A DNA stretch of 56,615 nt from Gymnopilus junonius (Eukaryota; Basidiomycota; Agaricomycetes; Agaricales; Galerinaceae), in contig JADNYJ010000228.1 of assembly GCA_015501075.1 (NCBI GenBank), forward strand, positions 1 to 56,615. Direction: 5' to 3'. This document shows, piece after piece, positions 1 to 13,779 of the stretch. The notes beneath the pieces are model-generated. The model did no database searches. It was not told the DNA's origin and saw only the letters and a list, made by a program, of their open reading frames with translations. Position 1 is the stretch's first letter. Every line of letters begins with the position of its first letter. The position numbers were made by a program, and so were the translations under genes.

Positions 1-270
1 TACCACTGCTGCCACTGCCACCAATATCATCCTGGCCACAACTCAATTGACTGTAGTTGATGACCGATCCGACAAAGTGATGGGGAGTTCATAGGCTATG
101 CCTATGAATTCACAGAAGAACAATTGGCACACATCGATGACATCAACAACTTGCCAAATGACTGGTATGATGCGGCACATGATAGTTGGCAGGGACCCAA
201 GGCAGAAAACAACATGTCGGGTGAGCCCCATTATTGAAGCCAGGGGCTTCAATTTTTAGTAGGGGGGTAA
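1..270 (+). mobile_element. 3' end of LTR retrotransposon interior
   Basis: This is the last internal part of an LTR retrotransposon whose main body lies left of the window. A reading frame without ATG runs from about 64 to a TGA at 235-237 and encodes an acidic tail ending in GEPHY. A purine tract with six G (261-267) lies directly before the LTR, as expected for the polypurine tract that primes plus-strand synthesis. No protease, reverse transcriptase or integrase is in view, so Ty1/copia and Ty3/gypsy cannot be told apart. Confidence 0.6.
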
Positions 271-735
271 TGTTACAATCTCTGTCTCTTTCTTATCTTA
301 TTGCACCCTCTCTTTTTCTTTCTTGTTATCATTTATCAAACAATTTATTATTTATAGTTTCTTCATCATCATCTTTGCTCGCAAGATGATCATTCACTTT
401 CTTACATGTATGTGGACAATCCTTCCTTTCGATCATCATCCCTTGTACCACCCTGATGATGATCAACCCCTTCTGATTCCCCTCATTTTGTTATCATTTC
501 ATTTATATTATTATCAAACCCAAATAGTATATATAAACTGTAGCTAGCCAGTAGTACTGTACTCTTTAGCTTGTTCTTGAGAATCTATTCTCTTGTATCA
601 ACCAAAGCAAACTTGAACTTCTAAGGCAATCTTCCATCGAAGACAATACCTTAGTTGACTTCATCGAATGAACCCTACAACTACTACACTAGTCCTTATC
701 TTATCAGATTAGGATCTATCATCAACATCATAACA
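271..735 (+). repeat. 3' long terminal repeat, 465 bp
   Basis: The repeat begins TGTTACAATC directly after the polypurine tract and ends CATCATAACA, so it is bounded by TG...CA and has the short terminal inverted repeat TGTTA/TAACA. A TATA-like box (ATATATAAAC) lies near 527-538, giving a promoter layout. The 5' copy and the target-site duplication are outside the window and could not be compared. Confidence 0.7.
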
Positions 736-912
736 GGGATCCTCAGATGAATTCTCTATCATAATATCAAGTCCTGGTACTGTCTAGTACCATTCTATAG
801 CTTTCTTGAGCTCAGCTCTGCGATCTGTTTGGTTGGCCATATGAGACTTCAAAGGAACATGCTCTGACAACTCTGGGACTTTCTTCTTATTTTGATGATG
901 CCAATCAAGCTG

Positions 913-3572
913 CTAGTTGAGTGTGTCAACATTCACCTTATCAATAATAGCATAGTGGAAAATAAGCTGCTTTCCTGTCTCTGCAATGGCTGCCTCCTTC
1001 TTTTTGTGCTTCTCTTTTCTCACAACCTCCTTCTCGTGGTTTTCTGCAGCTTTCAATGCATCTGCCTTAATCTGAGCCTCTTTCACTTTCTTCTGGAGCT
1101 TCTGCTCATCCTTCTTCCTTGCTATTTTTCTCAAATATGCTTCATCCTCCTCAGTGTTGAGTTTGTACTTGTGGAACTCCTCTGTGTCATTTTGGCATGT
1201 TGCAAAACTGGTGTATGGTTTCACTCAGTCTCATGCATTGTCCCAACTGCCAGCTTCTGAGTGTGCCCTTATTGATGTCATTTGTTGATGCAAAAAATAA
1301 CTCCTCCCTCTCCTCAGCAGACATTGTGGCAATCTTGCCACCCTCAAGAAACTCATCAGAAAACCTTTCAGAAAAAGTCTCCAATGCACCTTGTGCAAAA
1401 GCTGCCACTGCATCATTGAGGTCAGGTAGAGTTGGCACTAGGGAATGCATGGCATTCATGATGAGTGATGCCCATTCATCCCATTTGTGCCCATTGAGCA
1501 CTGCCAAGGTATGTGATGTGTCATTCTTGGTCCATCTTGTTGGATCACTGCTGACAGCCTTGAGAAACTCTCACTTCTTTTCAAAGAAAGGGCCAAGTTT
1601 CAGGAGATTTTCATGTGATCAAACATGCTGCATAAAAGGGTGAGAGACATTGACATTATACATGGCCAGAACACAAAGTTCTGTCAAGGTAGGAAAATCC
1701 TTTAGAGCATTTAAGAAATTCTTCTCAATGTTTGTCAATACAGGTTTATCCTTTTCTAACTGAATTGCATCCATGAATTGAATAAAATAAGGGTGGAAAA
1801 CAATTATTGTTGTGGTGGCCTCCCCATGAGAGCTATAGTGCATGTTGCTGACATCAGGGTATGGGATGCATTGGCCAATGTGTTCCTCCATAAACCAATT
1901 GTACATGTCTTGTTGTTCTTTCTTCTTGTCCTTATTCCAACAAATTAAACCTCTCAGCATTGTCGCATGGCTTCCTCCATGCTTTGACACCTCAGCAGCC
2001 TGGATTTCAGCAGGAGAAGGTATAGTTGCATTCTCAGAATGCTCAAGAACTGCTGTGTTATCCTTATTTGCAAGCAAGATTGGTGGTGTTTTCTTTTTTT
2101 CCTTCCACATGTCTTGCATCACCTTATCCCCTCCCTTGACAGTATTCAGGTCTTTATGCATACAGCAGCCTGTCTGGACAAAGAGCATGAAACACCTTTG
2201 TTCCTGTTCTGGCAGTGCATCAAAAACCTGTTAGCTGACCTTGCATATGATTTTTGTATCAGCCTTTGTTTTCTCCTTTTCACTAAGCTTTTCCCATGCA
2301 GAATAGCCTCCTATCTGTTCAACCTGCTGTTTCTTTATTGGCAACAGGTAGGCCACCACCTGTGTTGGGCTGAGATTGAAGAGTGCCTCTTCTCCCAGTT
2401 GCTGATATACCACCCCCACCTTCCATTCTCATATGAGTTCATGGCTTTTCTTCTGGTCAGCAGCATGGTCTCTACTAGTTCCGACAAGTTTAAATACAAA
2501 GTCATCTAGGGTAAACTTTAGGTTTTTGTGCTTTGCGAGAGGACTGTCATTGAAAACTGCCATGATCTCAGTGAGTCTGGTTCATAGACCCTCTACTTGG
2601 GTCTCACTAGTATGATTGACAGATGTGTCAACCCCTAGAGTCCACAATTTCCAGGTTGGTTCTGCCTCAGGCTTTGTATAGTCAACAACTTTGACAGCAA
2701 TTGTTCAAGACTCATATTCAATGTGCTTGTGTGACATTGAATGAGAGCTGTAGGTCAATTCTAAAGGTAAAATGTAATATTAGCCTCTATCTAGAAATGT
2801 TTGCTGTTCACTCACTATCACTTTTAACCATTTCATACCCATGTTGGATATCCGCCACAACACCTGATTCCAGAATGGCATGCTGAATGGTCTGCTTGCT
2901 CATGATGTGATTCACCTCTAAACCCATCATCTTTCTGACAGCTACTATTGCCCTCCCAACCTTTTTTTCTACTGTTCCTGTAGAGGTAAGATATTGTGCA
3001 ATTTCTCAAGCCTGTTTTGTGTAGACGCCTTTATGGGTGAGCTTGAAAAAATGTCCACAAATTATTTCCTGATGAGCATGTGCCTTTGTGGCCTTCTTCA
3101 TTTTCTGTAGCTGGGATACCTTCTTCTTGAGACAGGTCCTCTCCTTTCAAAGTTCTGACCATTCTTTGGAGAGCCCAGCAATCTGCAAGTGGAATCTGCT
3201 GAGGACCTCATTGATATCTTTGTTCTTCCTCTGTTGCTCTTTTTCTGCCTCCTCTACCTCTCACCTCAGCCTCATATTATCCTCCTTTACCTTTCTCAAC
3301 TCTTTCTTTTGTTTCTGATCCCTCTTTTTCAACCATTTTAGCTGCCTTCACAAGCTCCAGTAACATGTAGCTGCCTTTTTAGCCTTGGCCTGGTAGATAT
3401 CAAGGTTATTTAGTTGCCTCTTGGATTGTTGGGTGAGTTTCCATAACCATAAGATCCTTTTGATGTCTTTATGAGCTGCCATTTTTAGGCTGTAGGCCTC
3501 TTGAGCACAAGCAAGATGGTCTTTCTGTGCCTGGGTCAACAACTTCTGCTTTCTTTTGTAAGTATGCATCAT
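913..3572 (-). pseudogene. decayed repetitive Agaricomycete gene, transposase-like
   Basis: Fragments in three frames on the minus strand line up, N- to C-terminal, with a large repetitive family I know from mushroom genomes. In order they are: a coiled coil (3348-3572); KKVGRAIVAVRK and MSKQTIQHAILESGVVA (about 2870-2980); NHTSETQVEG and DHAADQKK (about 2450-2620); GCCMHKDLN (2150-2188); SSHGEA; ATND-NKG (about 1250-1300); and a charged lysine-rich tail (913-1224). In-frame stops occur in QA*EIAQ, EGL*TR and ELI*EWK. The C-x2-H in GCCMH and the acidic residues before and after it resemble the RNase H-fold layout of DDE transposases, but that assignment is inference. No terminal repeats were found. 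Confidence 0.6.
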
Positions 3573-4746
3573 TAAAATGCTGATGAGTTGGATTAAGTTG
3601 AATTATAGGTTGGAATTAAGTATCCAGATGATGTAAAGGCCTCTGGGCATGCAGGATAGGGGGTTTTGACATGTAGAAGGATTTTTTTAATGTACTCGAC
3701 ATGTCCTGATGCACTCTGACATGCATCACATGTATTCCTTAATTGGCATGACCACAATTTATTTGTGTTATGTAAGCTGATTTCAGTCATTTTGGCCACC
3801 GTTTTTTGAAAACAGCATAAGGTCTGCCAGAGAGCCTCTTTTGCTCCAATTCTTGTCACAAACTCATTTCTAAGCCTTTCTGTGGGTTTTGTATAAGTTT
3901 TCATAGTAAGGGGAGTTGCTGAAGTATAAAAGGGTCTTATTTTTATGTACATTCAGTCCCTTACTCTGACCAGTCCAGGCCCAAAAGTTACCCAAAACCT
4001 GCGGAATCAACCATATACCTCATTTTGGCACATATTTTGATGGTCCGGTGCTTGATTTGGATGATATTTTGTCTAACCTGGTTTCCATGTCCCAGGCAGG
4101 GAGATAAACAACTACAAATAGAAATCTTTGATCGCAGCCATTGCGCCTCCCCACTATTTACTGATGCATCTGTGCTCACTATATAAGGACCCTCAAGGGT
4201 TCTTACCTTTCTTTTGGATCCCTCACTACCTATCCCTGTCTCTTATAACATTTCTCTTATAATCATAAACTGGTCATATTCATTTCCTGTGTGAACTTGG
4301 TGTTGTCCTACATTGGTACATCAGACTTTCACTCTAGCTTTATTGGTTACCTCCATACAAAATCAGACCCTTCAGATTATTAATAGGCCTATATCAAGAC
4401 ACTTACATACCCCAAACTGCATGCCTGACAAAAAACAAATAAAAAGATCCAGAAGACCAGAAACTAAGGTATATCTGCCTACAAAATGTAATCCAATATC
4501 ACATACTCGCAATAAGTCAAAGCTTATATGTTCTATCCCCCTGCAACCTTTTCATCAAGACTAATATGAGCCATCTTGCTTGAGAGATCATTGTGCTCTT
4601 TTACAGATATATCATTAATTACCTTGACCGCCCTCCTTCCTGATATGTAATATCCACGTGCTGTAAAAACATCAGCAATTTGCAAGAAAAACCAAACATT
4701 ATGGAAATAATAGGCTGACCTCAAGGTTTTCCTGAACAAAAAAGAT
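3573..4746. other. non-coding or unassigned repeat-derived stretch
   Basis: No convincing gene. A minus ORF of 119 codons (3593-3952) could be the extreme N-terminus of the decayed repetitive gene, but nothing in it is diagnostic. A short minus ORF at 4533-4700 ends in a protein-like segment (SGRRAVKVIND) with a possible splice acceptor before it. It could be a fragment of a further repeat or a 3' exon of the neighbouring kinase. I cannot decide between these. Confidence 0.4.
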
Positions 4747-6641
<1,895 letters not shown>

Positions 6642-7421
6642 AGGTATTTCCTCGATAAATTTTGAAGGCTGGTGTACTATGATGGAGGTGGTTTAGTATA
6701 AACCGTGTCAAGCGTCGTTTTGAATGAAAGGCAAGGTCCGCTTACATATATCACAAAACACCGCCACGCAGACTCAGCCCCCCCACCTCGCATTCCAGTC
6801 CACTAAGGCCCCTCTTCATGACAGCCCAAATGAACTGCCTTGCTTTTCCAGCGTGCTGTGGCTGCGGTTTCCCTGCCATCCTTTCCCAGTGCGATCATTC
6901 TCGACTCATCTGTCCCTGCCATGGTCGACGTTTCCATCAGCAGTCGGGAAGTATTTTGGTTTTACTTTCATGAGCTTTGGCTATCTTGCTACTTCATTCA
7001 ACGGGTCTGGCACTGAGCAGCTTGTGATTTTGTGTTGGGCTTCCGACGACAACTGCACCAAGACCTCGAGGCTTCTTCGCATATCAACTACGCGATGGAC
7101 AAGACCTTTACATGGTCGTACCCGTGATATACCGTTGTCTTTCCCAGTGAATCGGAAGAGTCATTGTTCTCATTGCAGTGTACGACACAATGTACTTGAA
7201 AGAAACGATGGTCAGGTCCAACCACGTCTACTTCTTCCTTTTGGGGCGTATCGTCCAGGTTCTCTTAAAAACCTGTTGTTCTCCTGCCGTCAAGCTGCTC
7301 CGATCCCGTTACCAGAACCCTGCACCCTGTTCCTCTCGTGTTATAATTCCAGGTGGTCCAAGGAAGATGTCGACAACTATGTAGCCACAAAAACCTTCAT
7401 TTCCAGGATCCCTTGCTCATA
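6642..7421. other. intergenic region upstream of the kinase with a long open frame
   Basis: The region between the kinase start and the tRNA. A 247-codon plus-strand frame (6724-7467) runs through it and into the tRNA gene; its composition is not protein-like and it has no recognisable domain. Other frames hold short protein-like pieces (AMDKTFTWSYP near 7090 and VYDTMYLKETMVRSN near 7180) that could be exons of a small intron-rich gene. I could not assemble a convincing model. Confidence 0.3.
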
Positions 7422-7522
7422 TGTCCCATGGCTTAGTTGGTTACGGCGTCCGACTGTTACATACTGAATCCAAAGGCGATGAAGTTATCGGAAGATAGAG
7501 AGTTCGAGTCTCTCTGGGACAG
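7422..7522 (+). tRNA. tRNA-Asn (GTT) with intron
   Basis: A full cloverleaf: acceptor TGTCCCA pairs with TGGGACA, the anticodon stem TCCGA pairs with TCGGA, and the T arm is GAGAG-TTCGAGT-CTCTC. The loop reads CTGTTA before the intron, so the anticodon is GTT. The intron sits one base 3' of the anticodon, the canonical nuclear position, and is about 27 bases. A run of eight T follows about 40 bases downstream. CCA is not encoded, as expected in eukaryotes. Confidence 0.85.
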
Positions 7523-7805
7523 AGGTCCTGTGTAGTATTTTTCCCATTTAGACTGATACTTTTTTTTGCTCAAAAGTGCCTTAGCCAGTACAGAATCTGC
7601 TCTCTCAAGCAGGAAGATAAATTCCTGTAGTAATATGTAAAGAAAGTGATTATGGTAATGTGTTGCTACGAGTACAGAGGTAGGATGGTGGATGGGATTA
7701 CACATGCCAACCTTTTCCGGCGGCATGACAATAAAAGGGGCGGGGCAAGATAGAAAATAGATAGAAAAAAGATCATAAGCTGAAGTCCAACATGTCCAAA
7801 AGTCC

Positions 7806-8744
7806 TTAATCACCACCTGCTTCTAAAGCCCGGACTATGCCAAAGGCGGCAGCGGCAGCTATGCCACCAACCATGAGCGTACTGAACGCGCCCCAGATGT
7901 AACCTCCGGGGCTCTGGGCAGCGCCAGTTATACGTGCTTTGATTGCGCCAAAGATGAGCAGCACGATGCCGGTGACTATTGAAGAGTAAATGAGTGCGAC
8001 GTGGGCTCTCGCGATGAAAAAGTAGGGTATTAAAGGGATGATGCCGCCAAGGAGATAGCCTATTCCAAGGGTGAAGGCCGAGATATACATCCGTCGATTA
8101 GGGACTTCCTCTAGAAGAAGATGTCAGTGAAAATTTGTCGTCGATGAATCGCTGAAAACGTACCCATTCCTGACCAAATTTCAAAAGGAACGCTGTTAAT
8201 CCGATTTCTGTACTCCATCTCAGCTTATTATTTTCCACGTCCCTGACCGCTTGGCCATTGATGTAACCCGGCATAGATTGATCCTCTTCGACGTCACGAA
8301 GACATTTGGCGACCGCATGACACGTCTTGACGTCAACGCCTACTGGACGAGCACCTCTGCAACTTCTCGTTCCATCTCGCCTTCACAACTATGGTGGACG
8401 CGTTGGGCAGTCTGATGGTGGAGGTAGCGATAGTGGTCACCTCTGCTTGGGAGGCGAGGAAGCCACCGATTCCCATGGATATCGCACCAGCAATGAGTTC
8501 GGCGATTCCACCTAGTACGACAAGTTTTGATTCTCCCAGGGAGGAAAGACCGGCCGTCAAGGCGAAAGGGACAGTCAAGCCATCTGAAAGACCTATTACA
8601 CTAATGCACGCTCGTGAGAACCTTTACGTGTCGCACAATGGTAAAAACTCGGACTTACACGTCGCGGATAACATCTGGGTCGATTAGAGTACGCTCATCG
8701 TGAATCAGCTCCTTGCAGCATACGCCGTCAGTTCTGGCACACAT
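7806..8744 (-). CDS. CCC1: vacuolar iron/manganese transporter, CCC1/VIT family
   Basis: A membrane transporter that moves Fe2+ or Mn2+ from cytosol into the vacuole. Diagnostic parts are DPDVIRDVVIGLSDGLTVPF (first membrane helix, split by an intron with donor GTAAGT), the next helix GGIAELIAGAISMGIGGFLASQAE, the cytosolic metal-binding segment HYRYLHHQTA and EGEMEREVAEVLV, and the C-terminal helices LGIGYLLGGIIPLIPYFF and GGYIWGAFSTLMVGG. The ATG at 8744 is the first in frame after a stop. The frame breaks twice by one missing base: near 8438 (after SQAEV, before HYRYL) and near 8346 (after EVLV, before GVDVKTC). Both lie where one more G or C in a short run would restore the family sequence, so sequencing error is more likely than loss of function. 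It is flanked by the two tRNA-Asn genes. Confidence 0.85.
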
Positions 8745-9233
8745 GGAAGCCGGTGGGGTTGCACGCTAGGCAGTGCGGGATGGATTGGCCAAACTGGCGG
8801 CTTGCTAGAGGAGTCCTGGGGGAGGAAGGGGACGGAAGAGGTGACGACATTGCCAGTGCTCAATCCAATCTTACTCTATTTATACGCCCTCCAAACATTA
8901 GTCATCCACCAATCGAGACCCTCTATTATCCCTAGCCAATCACCAATCCTCTATTCCATCCTCCCTGGCCTTTCTTGGATTTCCATGATCCTGCCGTAGC
9001 CATTCACGTGGCAATACAACTTATGCCGCTGCAACTCGATACCGGCATGGACGAAAGCCTACTTGATTAACCGAGTTAGACGACAGTGTGGCGCACAATG
9101 CTCTTGATTCACGGTATTTAAGCGCCGAAGAACCACTAGCAAAAACGTGCTTCGTAGTCTAAATGCTTATCTATTACATGTGTTCTATCCAACGAACAGC
9201 TCTGCGCAAAAAAAGAAATGACGACTTATCGAG
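8745..9233. other. intergenic region upstream of CCC1
   Basis: Presumed CCC1 promoter and 5' leader. Open frames here overlap each other and show no domain. No clear metal-responsive or TATA element stood out. Confidence 0.4.
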
Positions 9234-9323
9234 CTGTCCCAGAGAGACTCGAACTCTCGATCTTCCGATGCCACTCAAGCATGTATAACAGTCGGACGCC
9301 GTAACCAACTAAGCCATGGGACA
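9234..9323 (-). tRNA. tRNA-Asn (GTT) with intron, second copy
   Basis: The same tRNA as the copy at 7422-7522 but on the opposite strand. Acceptor, D arm, anticodon stem TCCGA/TCGGA and T arm match. The intron after the anticodon is different and shorter, about 16 bases. A T-rich run (TTTCTTTTTTT) follows within 20 bases, a good RNA polymerase III terminator. Confidence 0.85.
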
Positions 9324-9496
9324 TGTGGGATCGCCATCCCATCTCGCACTCAAAAGAATATCACTCTTTACAACTCGAACGGCCAAGTAACGTACTTACT
9401 GTCGGTGAAGCGAAAATTTACGAAAAAATTGGCCCACACATTTTGGAACAGTAGAACGTAAGATCGAGCATCATATAATACGAGAGTAGTAATAAA

Positions 9497-11488
9497 TCAA
9501 GCCAATGTCCGAGGTGAAAATGCTACAACAAGTGCACCATTCCTGGCACCTCCTTCCTTGACACTCAACCATCTACCCAATTTGTGCTCCTGCCCCACGC
9601 CGGCCACCATCAAAAATGAATTCACGCTGAGGTCTTTCCGCTTAGTATGTGGAGCACTTTGTTCACCTACGGAGGCTGGTTTCTGTACAGCCCATGGAGC
9701 GGTCTGTAGGAAACCTTTTGGCGCGGTTAAAAGCTGCAGCGAATTTATGACACCTGGGCTGGGATCTTGCCAACAAGACTGAATGACTTGAGTTTTGAGT
9801 CTATCTTCCATATTCCGTATGCCACCTTCCCATGAACCTGTGAGAGACGCGTCAGCACGCAGACTTTGAGATGAACGAAGAGCTCAATATGCCGTTATCC
9901 TTACCAGATACAAATATGTCAGAGTACCGTAAGCTCGCCAAAGCGGTGATCCATCGAGGAGTCTTAACAACATCCTCCGACTCTGAAAGACTTTCATTTA
10001 GGCCATGAGCAAGTGGTTGCGTAAAGATGGCTTTTTTCTTCTGAGTCGTCCAAAGACATATTGACCTACAAGACTCAAATCAGTACTGGGAAGAACGCTT
10101 TTTGGAGGAAACAACTTGCCCACTATCCCCTCCGCTGACAAATGTTGTCTCGTCAATCATAGCAATGCTTTCCCAGGCTGCCTTCGACGTATTGCGTTTT
10201 TTCCCGTTCTTTTCCTTTGGCTTTAGGCACCAACTCCGCATCTCCTGCATCAACGTCATCCCCTTCGTCATCTGCACGAAGACCACCCTCGAGAACTTCC
10301 CGAATTCGACTTCTACCTCCACCGCGAAATACCAGCTGTGTTTCATCCACAATTTTCCAATATCGGGCAGTTTTGTCGCGGCCGCCAACGGAGATGCATG
10401 TATCTCCACGAAGCGCGTCAAGGCTTAAGACATGATCTTGATGTCCAAATAACGTTTCCACATAGCCCATCACCGAAGGAGAGAGGTCATAAACTTTGAG
10501 AGTCCGGTCAAATGAGCCCGAATACAGGTCAGTCGTCCCTTTGCGAAATGCGACAGTCTGCATCATAGCACGTAAATCATTTGCTTTTCTGTTAAGAATG
10601 TGTGGCTTACACTGATTGCATCCTTATGCCCCAAGTGCCCCGAAAATGACTTTATCCATTCGCCCTTTTCTGCATCCCAAACACATAAACGACGATCACG
10701 ACCGGCACTTGCTAGCAGCTTTCCATCCCCACTCAAAGCCAAAGAGAGAATTTCGTCGGTGTGTCCTTTAACTGTCGGATCTGGGGCGGCCTTCCCTTTG
10801 CCTTTCCTATCCGAGGAAGGCGTTCGGACTTTGAAGAAAGATGAAACCTTTTTGCCTGTGGAAAGATGCCATTTTATAATATGGCCTTCTTTGCCGGATG
10901 TAAATAAATGTTGACCAGATTCTGAAGCGACGGCGGGCAGTGACTGAAAGACGGTGTCCGCGAGTGTGAAGTACGGAAGTTGGAGGTTGGGTGAAGTCAA
11001 ACTGCAAGGTATATAGAATGAGAAACCTCATAGAAATACTTGGAAAAATGGAAAACACGTTACTGAATCTGCAATGAAGAGGTGAACCTTCCCAGAATGC
11101 TCCAAAACGTCTTGCTTTAGCCTCGCAGAGACGAGCTCCTTGTCAATTTCGGCAGCATCGAATTCACCGTCCGCTAAAAGATTGCTTAGATGAACGTGAT
11201 GGTCGAAAGTAAACTAAGGTACACACCTAAACCTGTTTTAACACTGTCGAGATAGAGTTGGGCTAGGCGAAGGCGTTTTTGAGCAGGTGTCTCATTCTCG
11301 TCCTCTTCTCCACTGGCACCCTCGTCAACCTCCTCCGCCCGCAAATCCATGTCGTCAATATCACCGCCATCCTCGTCGGTTTGGTCGGACAAGTCCTCGT
11401 TTTTTCTTGGTTTTCGGTTCGGACGGTTGACGACCTTCTTTTCTGAGCGTTTCCGCTTTTTGGGAATAGAGAAGAAAGAGTCGGGCAT
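9497..11488 (-). CDS. RRP9: U3 snoRNP WD40 protein Rrp9 (U3-55K)
   Basis: A component of the U3 small nucleolar RNP needed for early 18S rRNA processing in the nucleolus. The start MPDSFFSIPKKRKR at 11488 opens a basic and then acidic N-terminus, followed by the conserved helical segment AQKRLRLAQLYLDSVKTG and KELVSARLKQDVLE. WD40 blades follow: FTSGKEGHIIKWHLSTGK, GHTDEILSLALSGDGKLLASAGRDRRLCVWD, LYSGSFDRTLKVYDLS, ISVGGRDKTARYWKI, ETTFVSGGDSG and SDIFVSGSWEGGIR. The tail ends WLSVKEGGARNGALVVAF, as in the family. Introns are short. The frame slips by one base near 10172-10174 (an apparent extra base in a run of three C on the plus strand), and another adjustment is needed near 10090. It is divergently transcribed from the aminotransferase. 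Confidence 0.88.
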
Positions 11489-11821
11489 GAGGAAGGGGCA
11501 GTCTGCTTTTGTGCAATGCTCGCCAGACGCGTTCTTGAAATTTTGGTCGACGGCTATTTGGCTGTGATTGAAATGGAAAGCGTCGGCTGTCACGGTCACA
11601 TGCGGCGCAGATATGTCGGAGCGGGTGTCCGGTCCGCATTCAAAATTTCATTTGGCAAAGTTCAAGTGGTGCAGTGTTGCACAGCAGACTCAGGGCAGCT
11701 GGTATAAAGGCAGGACTGGAATACGTACTAGCCTTGTCTTTTCTCCCCTGTAATCCTTCTAGGCTGAGCCAGCCAGCGGGAGGGCCTTGCTGTTAGTCAC
11801 GAGCCCCTTGCAAGGTGACTC
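11489..11821. promoter_or_regulatory. shared divergent promoter of RRP9 and alanine aminotransferase
   Basis: A 333-base gap between two divergent start codons, so both promoters must lie here. A minus frame continues upstream of the RRP9 ATG (to 11599), but the family start fits MPDSFF better. No TATA box or other named element was clear. Confidence 0.5.
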
Positions 11822-13510
11822 ATGCCGTTGCGTTCCTGCATTCCTCACAAACCCGGCTTTTCTATCATATGTCCGGCTCCTGCCTTGAGGCAGACGCGTT
11901 TTACACCATCCAGATCGATTAAAGCACCATCCTCTTTACCCTCAACCACCCGATTCAAGTCATCCATGCCCAAATTAACCACTCACGCCGTCAACCCGAC
12001 CTTCCACAAGGTCGAGTACGCTGTTCGTGGCGAGCTGGCAATCAAGGCAGACGCCTTCCGTGAAAAACTCAAAGAGCCTGACCACGATTTGCCTTTCGAC
12101 AATGTCATCTCTTCCAACATTGGAAACCCTCAGCAGAAAGGATTGGATCAACCGCCGATCACTTTTACTCGCCAGGTAGCTCCTGTTGACTCGCCCTTGC
12201 TTTCTTCGGATCGACTGACGATTACCCCTATTCAGGTCGCCGCTTTAATGGAGTGGCCAGCTCTCATCGAACTTGCCCCGCAGGTTTTCCCTAGAGATGT
12301 GATCGAACGCGCAAAGGAATTGTCCAGAGAAATTGGCTCTGTCGGCGCCTACTCGCACAGCCAAGGCGTGCCATTCATTCGCCAAAGCGTTGCCAAGTTC
12401 ATCGAGGGTGAGTCCTATTTAGTCGTCTTCTTCTATAGATCGCCTTGACCTCTGGTTGTAGAACGGGATGGCTTCCCCTCGGACCCTTCGCACATCTTTC
12501 TCACTGCGGGTGCATCTGCTGGTGTATCCCTTCTCATCAACGCACTCATAACTTCTCCCAAATCCGGTATCCTGATTCCTATACCCCAATATCCTTTGTA
12601 CACCGCCTCTCTTGCTCAGCACCAGGGCCTTCCTATTCCCTACTACTTGGACGAATCCAAGGGCTGGTCAACATCAGTGTCTTCCATCGAAGCTGCGCTT
12701 GAGGAAGCTCATAAAGAAGGCATCGCTCCAAAAGGTCTGGTCATTATCAATCCTGGAAATCCTACCGGTGCTGTGCTTGACGAAGAAACGCAAGAGAAGC
12801 TTGTACATCTTTGTGAGAAAAATCATCTTGTTATCCTTGCAGACGAAGTATACCAGGATAACCTGCACCGTCGCGACTCTCTACCGTTTACCTCCTTCAA
12901 GAAGGTCGTGTCTAAACTCCAATCACATGTTCCCCTTGTCTCCTTCCATTCAATATCCAAAGGTGTCTCCGGAGAATGTGGTCGCCGTGGTGGCTATTTT
13001 GAGTGCACCAACTTTTCTGATGATGTCGTTGCCTTGCTCTACAAAATGGTTTCAGTCACTCTTTGCCCTCCACTTACTGGTCAAATCGGTGTCAACTGCA
13101 TGGTACGCCCACCCAAACTCGGAGAGGAAAGTTACGAGCTTTGGAAGAAGGAAACAGATACGATCCACGCTTCACTCGCTTCTCGTACTCAAACCATGGC
13201 TGAACGCTTGAACTCCCTCCCAGGTGTTTCATGCGTGGACTCACCAGGAGCACTTTATCTGTTCCCACAGATCTCGATCTCGAAGAAGGCCCGAGAAGCG
13301 GCACAGGCTGTTGGACAGCACCCAGATGAAATGTACGCCCATGGGCTACTGGAAGAAACTGGCATTTGCGTCGTCCCCGGCAGCGGCTTCGGACAGAAGG
13401 AGGGTGAATGGCATTATCGTCTGACATGTCTATGCCCCGGTGTAGATGATTATGTTGGTAAGCTCGAAAAGTTCCACCACAGGTGGGTGGATCAATATGG
13501 GGTCGAGTAA
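11822..13510 (+). CDS. ALT1: alanine aminotransferase
   Basis: A PLP enzyme that converts alanine and 2-oxoglutarate to pyruvate and glutamate. The first 48 residues are Arg/Ser-rich and lack acidic residues, so they fit a mitochondrial presequence. A second in-frame ATG (MPKLTTHAVNP, 11967) could give a cytosolic form. Family motifs are NIGNPQQ, GAYSHSQG, FLTAGASAGVS, IINPGNPTGA, ADEVYQDN, the PLP lysine in SFHSISKG (codon near 12959) with GECGRRGGY after it, GALYLFPQ, and GSGFGQ with the substrate-binding Arg in YRLTCL. Two introns are visible (about 12176-12235, in frame, and about 12411-12461). The frame is intact; about 490 residues is normal for the family. Confidence 0.93.
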
Positions 13511-13779
13511 AATGACTAAATCAAGTTGGCCGATCATCCCCACATATCCACAAGTCTTGTTATCGCTGTACAATCTGTTGGCTTATCTTTTGCTTTGATT
13601 GCATGTACATAATATAATTGCTTAAGAGGCGCAGAGCAACCTCGTGTCTGACTCTTTTGTTCTTCGGTCTGCTCATGCTTTTCTTTTGACCGTGTATGTC
13701 CTTTGGGTTTGCTAGTCCAACTTAGGGTTGATTGGACTTGTTGTATCCCTCAGGGTGGTCTCTGTTATGCGCCACACTG
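13511..13779. terminator. 3' flank of the aminotransferase
   Basis: T-rich sequence after the stop. ATAATATAATTG (about 13609-13620) is a possible polyadenylation region. No gene is seen. Confidence 0.25.

Noticed and set aside
6724..7467. 247-codon plus-strand ORF
   Set aside because: It runs into the tRNA-Asn gene, has no domain and a composition typical of non-coding sequence. Protein-like pieces in this region lie in other frames.
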